Below are positions 55,601 through 64,000 of a DNA stretch of 64,000 bases, piece by piece. The position numbers and the translations under genes are program-made. The stretch is from Hirundichthys speculiger (lineage: Eukaryota > Chordata > Actinopteri > Beloniformes > Exocoetidae): positions 496,001-560,000 of the forward strand of contig JAGFBZ010000006.1 in the NCBI GenBank assembly GCA_018398805.1, in the 5' to 3' direction. The notes under the pieces were generated by a model. That model worked only from the letters and a program-made list of their open reading frames with translations, ran no database searches and was not told where the DNA came from. Numbering within the stretch: position 1 is the stretch's first letter; the number at the start of each line of letters is the position of its first letter.

Positions 55601-56270
55601 AATTTCCTCTATAATCCTTTGTGGATATCACTTCATCTTCCACAGAGCATTTACCGTTTTCTTTGTTGTATGAGGGTGCTGATGAAAACAGCTATAAACA
55701 AATCCAAAACATGAGCTCAAAGTAGGCGTCGCAGTCACGTTGACCTATGAGGTGTGCATCAAGTTGGTGTTTAAAAAAACTAATCTGAATTATTTTGCTT
55801 TATTATGAACTCATTTTGCAACGTTCTAATCAAGCTGAACTACTGGATGTCATATTCATCGTCTGTCCAGCGTGACGGCTACATTTCCTGGTCCGTCTGA
55901 CAGTAATTGTAAAGTAAAGCAACATTTTATAAAGCCACAAAATAGACAATGGTCTTTGGACTGTTTTATTTTACTTCAATATCAACTGACTATTTTGTGA
56001 AAACCTCCTGTTCAAATGTGATTTTCAATAATACTGTTACACCAGAAAAAACTGCATTTATACATGTTGACTACAGATCTATATGAAATGTTCACCTGTT
56101 AACTGTTTCTGCCTTTCATTTAGTTTTTTTCCCTCTCTATACCCTTTGTTACTTGAATGTCATCTTTTCTTTTTGTGACATTGGTGAAGAGCTGTCCTGA
56201 TAAGAGTGAAAGCCACAATAGACACTGACAACTGAACAATATTCAGTCTCAGGTGTTTCCATAAGTTGCT
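52650..56270. other. Intergenic stretch, no gene seen
   Basis: Single-copy-looking DNA with (ATC)n at 53259-53275 and T runs at 53291-53306 and 54049-54056. No domain or gene signal recognised. Confidence 0.45.
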
Positions 56271-56292
56271 TTTAGAAGATTAATTTTATATT

Positions 56293-56367
56293 AGGGTTCA
56301 GTGTCTTGCCTAAGGACCCTTTGACTGTCCACATGTCAAAGTGTCCTTGGGCAAGACACTGAACCCT
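56293..56367. repeat. 33-bp inverted repeat forming a near-perfect hairpin
   Basis: The left arm 56293-56325 begins AGGGTTCAGTGTCTTGCC. The right arm 56335-56367 ends GGCAAGACACTGAACCCT. 31 of 33 positions pair around a 9-base loop. The right arm is the normal start of the retroposon body that follows; the left arm is its inverted copy. Confidence 0.92.
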
Positions 56368-56535
56368 AACTTGCCTCCAGTGGGCCTGGCAGTGCCTTGC
56401 ATGGCAGCAGCCGCCCACTGGTGGGTGAATGTGAGTGTGAATGGGTGAATGAGAGGCCAATGTAAAGCGCTTTGGGTGCACCATTATGGTGTCTGGAAAG
56501 CGCTATATAAGTGCAGTCCATTTACCATTTACCAT
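56335..56535 (+). repeat. Retroposon 3' segment (fish SINE/LINE tail)
   Basis: CTTGGGCAAGACACTGAACC, GTGTGAATGGGTGAATGAGA, AAAGCGCTATATAAGTGCAG and the closing CCATTTACCATTTACCAT are the signature of a widespread teleost retroposon tail with a short tandem end. No enzyme frame is present. Confidence 0.75.
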
Positions 56536-56778
56536 ATTCAACTTTTACACACTATATTTTGATTAATGGCAATCCCTCCAGAATTTCAAGAGCACAAATT
56601 ACATTATTTTCATATTCTAATATCAGTTTAGATTTAATCTGAAAGAAATATTTGGTTACTTTTAAGTTGCATCATCTGGCTCCTGCAGGCTCGATACTGG
56701 ATGCTGGAAGAAGGGCTGCTGAGGGTGCTGCAGCACCTTCTACTGGCAAGAGGATGAAACTACAAGACGAAATGTTAA

Positions 56779-57173
56779 AGGTGGGGTGGGTGTTGTTTTT
56801 TTGCAACACTTTTTACAATATTGCCTGAAAACCTTTTCACATTTCCATTGCACCCACTGAAATAAAATGTTTGCAAAAAAAACTAAACATTTTGGTCCAG
56901 TCTAGAGGGTATAATCAGAGAAAAACTCTGACCAATCAAAAAAGTGATCATCACTATTTTGATTGGCTGCCTAATACGTCCATCAAATATCACCCCTTCC
57001 TCCCTCCCTCCCTGTGGTTCATGCAGTCGTGAATCATGTGAAGGCGTGGTTTCGAGGGGTGAGCTGAAGAGGAGGAGGCGGAGCCTTTGGGAGGAGGGAG
57101 GGAGTGTATATTTTCAAAATCTCACTTGAGTTGGATTGCTGGAACCGTTTTTCAAACAACACCTACTCCACCT
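56779..57173. mobile_element. 395-bp MITE flanked by TTAA (piggyBac-like target)
   Basis: The left end AGGTGGGGTGGGTGTTGTTT and the reverse of the right end AGGTGGAGTAGGTGTTGTTT differ at two positions. TTAA sits on both sides (56775-56778 and 57174-57177), the piggyBac-type target. The ends do not start with the classic CCC, so assignment rests on the TTAA and is tentative. No coding capacity. Confidence 0.8.
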
Positions 57174-57177
57174 TTAA

Positions 57178-57920
57178 GTATGCAAATCTACTTAAAGATT
57201 AGTTTTTGGGCAGTCAATAAACATGGCTATTAATTTATGCTCCAAAGCTGGTGGACTATTTTGTCCACTTGAATTAAAATGAAATTCAAAATCGAACCTA
57301 ATGATTTAAGATGAATTCATTACTGATTTTTCTCTCAGCACGTCCAACCCCAACTGACTTCTAGCATCCCTGAAAACCAGACGAGGGATCTTTGGACTCC
57401 CGTCCAATTTGTCTCATGGAACAGCAGCGTATTGCTTTACGGTACTAGGGTTGGGATCAGAGTTGGGGTTCAACAATGATGACGCTAGTTCACAGAGCTA
57501 CAGTGGACATCGTGACAGAGTTGTGACAGTAGAGAAATCAACAGGGTGACCAAACAAGAGTAAAACTTGGACAGTGTTGTTAAAGTGACTTAACCTCCAT
57601 GCCTATAGAGGGACCTGCTGAGTCAAAAAAAAAAAATATTACTGAAGTTCTTTTGCGCTGCATCAATGCAACAACACCAAACACTTTATGCTTAATGTAA
57701 TTATTCTTTAGTTTAAATGCGACTTTTTTTTTTCAAACTAAAGTTTCCGTGTTTACATAGTAGTCTTCTTACTCGAAGTATTGTTTAAATCAGATTAATG
57801 TAGGAGTGTGGTTGTCGGTGTTAACACAATGACTGACATTCCTGAAGAGAAGGTTTGGCTCATTTACCGCCAACATAAAATAAAGACATTTCAAAATGTT
57901 TGCACAGATTCATTAGTATG
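57178..57920. other. Intergenic stretch, no gene seen
   Basis: AT-rich single-copy-looking DNA with an A run at 57627-57637 and a T run at 57725-57734. Confidence 0.45.
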
Positions 57921-57928
57921 CTCTAGAA

Positions 57929-58351
57929 CAGTGATACCCAAAGTGTGGGCCGCGGCCCCCTGGTGGGCCGTCGTGGTACTGCAGGTGGGCCGTGAGGTGG
58001 GCCGCGGCCCCCTGGTGGGCCGTCATGGTACTGCAGGTGGGCCGTGAGAGGTCATTAAAATTAAACAAATATGTTTTAAATCTGCGATCTTTTTTAAATA
58101 TGTTTTTAATTACTGTAAAATTTTAACGACATGATTTAAAAACATTAAGAAGTAATAAAACAAACCAGTTAAGTTATTCTACTGTCATCTTAACTTAATA
58201 TAACAAGTGTCACCTTATTTGTTGACCCCTTACATTAATATCGGATCATGGTTCCTTGTCTTGTATGTTGATGATTAAAGGTTTCGGTGGGCTGCGGAGA
58301 TTTTTCACATTTCAAATTGGGCCTTGGTGTTCTGAAGTTTGGGAATGGCTG
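57929..58351 (-). mobile_element. Small hAT element, copy 4, opposite orientation, with internal duplication
   Basis: The plus strand starts CAGTGATACCCAAAGTGTGG and ends GAAGTTTGGGAATGGCTG, the reverse of copies 1-3. Identical CTCTAGAA flanks it (57921-57928 and 58352-58359). It is about 50 bp longer than its relatives because a 52-bp segment is duplicated in tandem (57945-57996 and 57997-58048, one mismatch). Confidence 0.93.
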
Positions 58352-58359
58352 CTCTAGAA

Positions 58360-61300
58360 TATTCATGTATGTCACTTAATGTTTTTGTACAAAAAAACAA
58401 GCCTCTCCAAGATTAAAAAATGGGATTAGTACAGTTTCTGCATCCTTACCCAAGTTATTTATTTGACAAGGGCGAGGTGCTGAATTTTTCTAATCTCATA
58501 AGACATTTTCACATGCCTTTAACAGCGTGTGATTTGAACATCCAAATAACAATGCCAAAATTACTTTGTAGCAGAAAGTAAATTTACCTTTGAGAGGACC
58601 CAAAGGGGATATTGTAATATTTGGTTACGGTAGTGTTTTATGGTAAGGCAAGATAGTTTCTGTCCCTGAAATAGGGAGGATAAGGATGTGGAAATGAGAC
58701 AACCTCTCATAGATCTCATTTAAATAGTTTTGTTCTCTTCCGCTGTGTCTTCTGTCATGAACTCTGGGGACTTTTGTGGATCCAACTACTCACTTTCACA
58801 TTAACAGCACACAACTCACACAACTGCTGAGCAAGCATATTTAATAATGCAGCCAGTAGAGAGGTTCGCCTTGCATCACCCTCAGTCCACCATATTTCCA
58901 TATTTGAAGGGCTGGCGGTGATAAAAAAAAAAAAATCATGTCAGAAATCCGGTGACAGCAAGCTGTTGTTTATCTTTCCCTTTCTCGAAGCCATGAAGAA
59001 AACGTCAACAAGGTTTTCATTGTGAAAGAACAGACGTCCTTTGTGAGCCCGGCCACTGAGTTCTGAGTTTTCATAGGCTTGTACTCTGCACTCTCTAAAT
59101 CATACAATATTCCTAAATTACAATGCCATGTGCTGGATAGAGGTTTCTTCCTCTCAGACATTTCTGTCAAAGTGTCTAAAGTTTTGTCTTGGTTGGGAAA
59201 TCTGAGCCCAGCTCCACACTGAGCTCAGCTGAATGAAGACAATGCCTTTTAGTAATTTGTTGGTGACAAGATGTCTCTTCTGAAAGCAAGAAGGAGACTA
59301 CAGCTGTAGCAGATATGTGGGGCTGTACTTAGGTGGAGGGGTGCTTTGAAGAAAATCATATCATGTAACCTTGCTGCTGATGTTTAGCAGCTAAAGCTGA
59401 CTATCTGTGACCTCTCCAGGGTGAGCTTTGTCTTTTTGCCTGATGGCAGCTAGCATGAGCTCCCCTCCCCCCCTTGGCCCTGAAAAGGACTAAAGTAGGT
59501 ATAGAAATGAATAGATGTTTGCCATATTCCTCATTGTCTCATAATATTTTAGCTTGCTAACTTTATGGAAATTAAGAGGCAAGAAGTACAGAAACATGCA
59601 AATCCTCAAACGACCACTGGAGGCTTGAACCAAAGCGAGTCAATCTCCATTGATCCCCATGTGGAAAATGATCAACTATGCAGCAGAAATAAAATATTTA
59701 CAGCCTGATACAAGAAAAGAAATCTCCACAGCTAGATTTTACATCCATTACAACTTTACAAGAGGTGAATATTTATACACCTTGTCAGGTAAAAGTATAT
59801 AAAGGCACAAATATATGAAAAAAGAGGGGCTTGACTTTTTGAATGACAGCAGTCTATGGCATTAACAGCCAGCTGTCATCACTTGAGCTACTTAAAGCTG
59901 AGTACTTAGCCAGTGACTTTGACATCTGAGCTGTGAATTAACAGCTAAGAGAGTATGATCACTCTTATTTTTAAATTTCTCTTTCTGATCAAACCATTTA
60001 ATTCCCTTCACACCACAGCCACAAACAGTGGTGCAGGAAGAAATGTCAGGAGATCAACAAACTCTAAAATGTAAAATCAGGGCTCCGACAGCACATTTTC
60101 TTAGGGAAACATGGATTAGTGTCACTTTGTTCACACGTCCAAAGCATAGAAGTGTCACAATTTAGAGCTAAACAAATGTGACATGGTGTTTACAAGCCAC
60201 AAAATCAAGACTGGGAAATGTACACTTTTGTCACATAGCAGCAATATTGTAGGTGACCTCATCACATTGAATGTACATTTAATCTCTCAGCAACACCTTT
60301 AAGTGTGACATAATAATGCATTGGCTCCATATTTAGAAAAGAGGAATGAGTGAGCCAAACGCAGTCATCGTATCGTTTTTGAACCTCATTAGTGAAACTG
60401 CAGTGTTTTCCGCGGTCGATCATTGTAGCTGTTGGATTTACACGTGTCTGTGCAAAAACCTTTTATTTCAATTGACCAAAAAGTATTCATTACTTTCATT
60501 AATAATAAGGCTAATAATGAGAATAAGAAAAAACATGAATATTTACAATTTGTAGTATGAAATACTAAAACTCCATGTACAGTAAACTGCGTGTGCACAT
60601 GCTTTTCTGGTGGGTAGACCCATACATATAAACCCTGTGCATTAATCTCTCTGTGGAAAAAAGAAAAATCATGTCCCATTGCAAGTTCCTGTCTTTCACT
60701 TCCTGCCCTCTCCTGTCTGCTGTTTTCTCTCCATTCACACCACTCCTCTTCTCTCATTGGCTGCCAGTGACATATCTGTGGTTCCCTGGGATCCTCCCAA
60801 GTAAACACAAATCTTTTACTGCTAACAGACTGCCAAAACCCCTCAATTTGTCACTTCCCCAAGCCAGTTAGTGCTTTGTGGCTTGCAAGGTGCTACCAAA
60901 GGTACTTTAAGAGGAAAACCTCAGGCGAAGTGAGGCCCAAGATGGAAGAAATGTGGTTGATGGTTTGTGTTGCTCTGTAGGTGCGCTGAAATGTACAAAC
61001 CACCAGACACCCTTCAACACTAACCAAATTCAACCTTCATCTGTTTACACTTCAGACTTGATTTCTGCTGGACAGATGTTGTTTTTTGGGGGGTTTTTTT
61101 TCAGTAAATTAAGCCAGCAGGTTATCATATTACTTACGATTTAGCCCAACTGTGTAACTGATGGTCACTGGCAGGCTCTGCACATCCAGAACTTGGCATC
61201 AGTGTGATCTGAGCCACAAACCCTACCATTTATTAGCAGCACATTTCTAGTTGAGATTTATATGAAAGGTAAATGTGATTTGTCAGTGGTCTCATCAGTT

Positions 61301-61800
61301 ATTCACAGTTTTCACAGATACATGTTCCTGACTTCTAATGACCCAAGACATTGCCTCCGAAGATCATCAGTCATGGAGCTACCGTGTCAGCAGCTGTTGC
61401 TGACACTGATATTATGGTACTTGTGATGAATTATGTTTTAATGCAAGATGTTTTTTGTGCTCCAAAGAATCTCAGCGTTATACATTGTGCGGAGAGCGAT
61501 TTGACTTTTGAGAAGGGCATAGAAAAAGAATGAAAGTAATTTTTGTGCTCGATGTCATGTGTTTGGTTCCCTGAAGTTGTTACTAACCTTTTATAGGGTT
61601 GGAGAATATGACACAGAACTTCAAAACGTGCTGATTTTGCTTTTGTTTTTAAAAGCTGATTTTGAACAGCATTTATGGTGAGTGGTCTTGCATTTATACA
61701 GTGCCTGTTTAACCCTATTCAGGTTTACGAAGCATTCTACATCACATTTTCTCATTTACCCAAACACACTTGCACTACGGCGCTTTTATAAAATGTAACA
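58360..61800. other. Intergenic stretch, no gene seen
   Basis: AT-rich DNA with an A run at 58923-58935 and a C run at 59465-59474. No repeats with clear ends and no coding signal recognised. Confidence 0.45.
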
Positions 61801-61806
61801 TTACAC

Positions 61807-61902
61807 CAGTGTTGGGCAAGTTCACCTTCTACACGAATTAGTGCAGCTCATATTATACTGAACCGATTCTCTGCAGGAACCGGTTCTCGATTCCCAACCC
61901 TA
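61807..61902. mobile_element. Chimeric remnant of two hAT termini
   Basis: 61807-61850 starts CAGTGTTGGGCAAGTTCACC with TTCTACACGAATTAGT, the left end of the larger hAT family seen at 23713 and 39349. It breaks into AACCGATTCTCTGCAGGAAC and CGGTTCTCGATTCCCAACCC, then TA, the terminus of a different hAT-like element. No target duplication is visible. Confidence 0.7.
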
Positions 61903-63155
61903 CTGTCATGAGTGCTTCATCCTGGTACTTGCAGTGTACTGCAGGATGACCAAATTACCAGTATGAACATAGTCATGCCTTCAAGGTAGTAGGTGTGAGA
62001 CCAAGAGGAATCAATCAAAAACCAACCATTGGTGAGATGAAAGCTAGTTTAGTGACAGTTATCAATGTTACCCTGTAAAAAAAAGCTATGCCTGATGGTG
62101 AAGCCTGGGGTTTATTAATTGAACTAAATAAATAATTCCCAATTTCGACTGGATCAACATGTGACTTGTCGCAAGACTGTACGCTAACTAAAACAATGAC
62201 CAGCACCAACTGTCCGTGGCTGGACTCCAGACGAGGGAAATGCACATATTTGAGAATAAAACCACCAGTAAATGTTTTACTGTTATCGAAAACTTTGGAT
62301 CATCAACTATCCTCCTCATGGACTAAAATATACCTGGGTCTTGACTGTTGGCTTCAACTGTTTCTCTAGTAGATCTGTTTCTGCTGATTCATGGAATTCC
62401 AGCCTCACTCATGGCATCTTGCAAGTTTTCCGACACATTCATAATAAAAATGCAAAAGAAGTTTCCTAAGTCACTGTCAGATCTGATACTGTACATAAAG
62501 ACTCACTGATTCCACTCAGGTTTTTTCCATTTGCAAGAGTTTGTCAGAAAATCCTCTGCAGCATGTTGAAAACCTGAAGGTGTGGTGGTACTTCTGCAGT
62601 TATAGTTAATTTACTGAGCTACTGCAGTGTGACGTGATATTGCAATAGTATACATGATAATTGATCAAATAACCTATGAATGCTAAAGTTTTGTCTGTTA
62701 AACAAATCTATGTGATGTCTGCACGCATATTTCTTTGCATACCAAAGCTGATAGCTGGTAGCAAATTAAGGGGGGGGGTTAAAGTGCTTTTCAGAAATCA
62801 TAAGATCAATACTAAATGTATTCTGCAACACTGTGGCATTTTAAAGCAAGACTTGAATCCTATCCATCCGTTCAGTCCAAATCCTCTCAAATCCCCAATT
62901 AATCATAGATTTACTTTGAAGAAGCAACTGTCACTCAAAGATATCAAACTGCCTCGGGCTTTTAGTGGTAGATTAAACTTCACAATCTTCTCTTAAAGTT
63001 AAAAATAAAAAAAAACACCAAAATGTTTGGCAAAGGCTACAATTTGAGGAAATCTAAGCTTCTTTAGTATTTTAACATAGACGTTTAAGTATTTCACGCA
63101 CCATGGACCAGATTGAAAATGGAATTTCATCCCTAACTGTACCTGAGCTGCAAAG
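61903..63155. other. Intergenic stretch, no gene seen
   Basis: Single-copy-looking DNA with a G run at 62771-62779. Open frames up to about 106 codons (62676-62996 plus) are not recognisable. Confidence 0.45.
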
Positions 63156-63170
63156 CACACACACACACAC

Positions 63171-63206
<36 letters not shown>

Positions 63207-63213
63207 ACACACA
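63156..63213. repeat. (AC)n microsatellite, about 58 bp
   Basis: Alternating CA with single G and T interruptions. Confidence 0.97.
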
Positions 63214-63389
63214 AATGATCAAAACCAAACAGTTCATTCTTGAAACAGTCCCCTGACAAATCAGCTGGAACCAGTCTGCCTGGTTTCAGTTGTTGTTGAG
63301 ACAAAGACAGATGGAAACACTTGCTGTTAAGGGATCGTATCACTGATAACTGTGTTCCACAACTACCAGCCATCTTTGCAAGCTTTTTG

Positions 63390-63960
63390 AGGTCAGGTGC
63401 ACGTTCCTGGTATCATGATGGGCATTTCAGCAGGGGTCGCTGGACAGCAGGGCAGCTCGGTTCGTCGGTGGTTTTTGCGGGTGTGGAAACAGAACCAAAG
63501 CTCTAAGGAAAGCGCTCTCAGCTGGGATTTTGTTTTTGACATAGACACGCAGTTGTTATTTGTCATCTGCTCATGCGTGCACACATGCAGATGTGCGAGG
63601 CCGCCCCCGTACACGCTCGCCTACACGCTTCCCCCACCATTCGCCTCCTGTCTTTCGTCTTCATGTTCGCCAGATGCACCAGGAAACAGATGAGCGTGAG
63701 TGATGAAGACAGAAGACGAGAGGAGCTACACAGGCCCTGATTTTGAGCGATTAAGGAGGCGATACAGGAAAAGGAAACGGAGACACGTGGAAGCGGAGAG
63801 AAGGGAGAGGAGGGAGTGAATAGAGATATGTGCTGGTGTCTCATGATTCACGCCTGCAAGGTGAAGGAGCGGAGCAGAGGGGTCAAGGGGACAGCAGGCT
63901 GAGGGGGAGGAAAAAGGGGGAGTGCAAACCTAATTTGGCTGAGCTGAAGAAAACACATGC
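63390..63960. other. GC-richer, purine-rich non-coding region at the right edge
   Basis: CpG and G+C rise compared with the previous 60 kb. It has CCGCCCCCG near 63601 and a purine-rich stretch on the plus strand from 63700 to 63930. No open frame resembles a known protein. It could be a regulatory element or lie near the 5' end of a gene beyond the window. Confidence 0.3.
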
Positions 63961-64000
63961 TGCCATCCTGGTGATAAGTCTGTTAGCAACGAGAGCCACC

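Overview
The window is about 64 kb of vertebrate nuclear DNA, almost certainly from a teleost fish. It is AT-rich and gene-poor. It is crowded with non-autonomous hAT, Tc1/mariner and TTAA-flanked DNA elements, tRNA-derived SINE pieces and retroposon tails of kinds common in teleosts, plus long (AT)n and (AC)n arrays. There is no operon structure, no CRISPR array and no sign of prokaryotic sequence.

The only protein gene I can support is at the left edge on the minus strand (about 323-1112). It is an intronless GAS1 (growth arrest-specific 1) gene encoding a GPI-anchored, GFR-alpha-like receptor that acts with Hedgehog ligands. As written the frame is broken near position 797, consistent with two missing bases or one extra base, so this copy is either a damaged allele or paralog or a sequence error. 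A CpG-rich stretch covers the gene and its upstream side, and a CCAAT plus GC-box cluster lies at 1757-1799.

The remaining 62 kb looks like an intergenic desert. Open frames there are short, and the longest come from (AT)n arrays. Mobile DNA explains several blocks. One small hAT family (about 0.36-0.42 kb) occurs four times, at 5310, 24089, 39686 and 57929. A larger hAT-like element occurs twice (23713-24760 and 39349-40539), and both copies carry the small element at the same internal site with the same 8-bp duplication, so the composite appears to have moved as a unit. The 23713 copy sits in a decayed Tc1 transposase gene and contains a small inversion. Other elements with target-site duplications are at 10753-11036, 28396-29537 (inside another repeat), 46699-47062 (TA-flanked) and 56779-57173 (TTAA-flanked).

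The stretches between these are mostly single-copy AT-rich DNA in which I see no gene. Some of it may hold long-range enhancers of gas1, but that cannot be shown from a single sequence. The right end (about 63390-63960) is richer in GC and could approach another regulated region.
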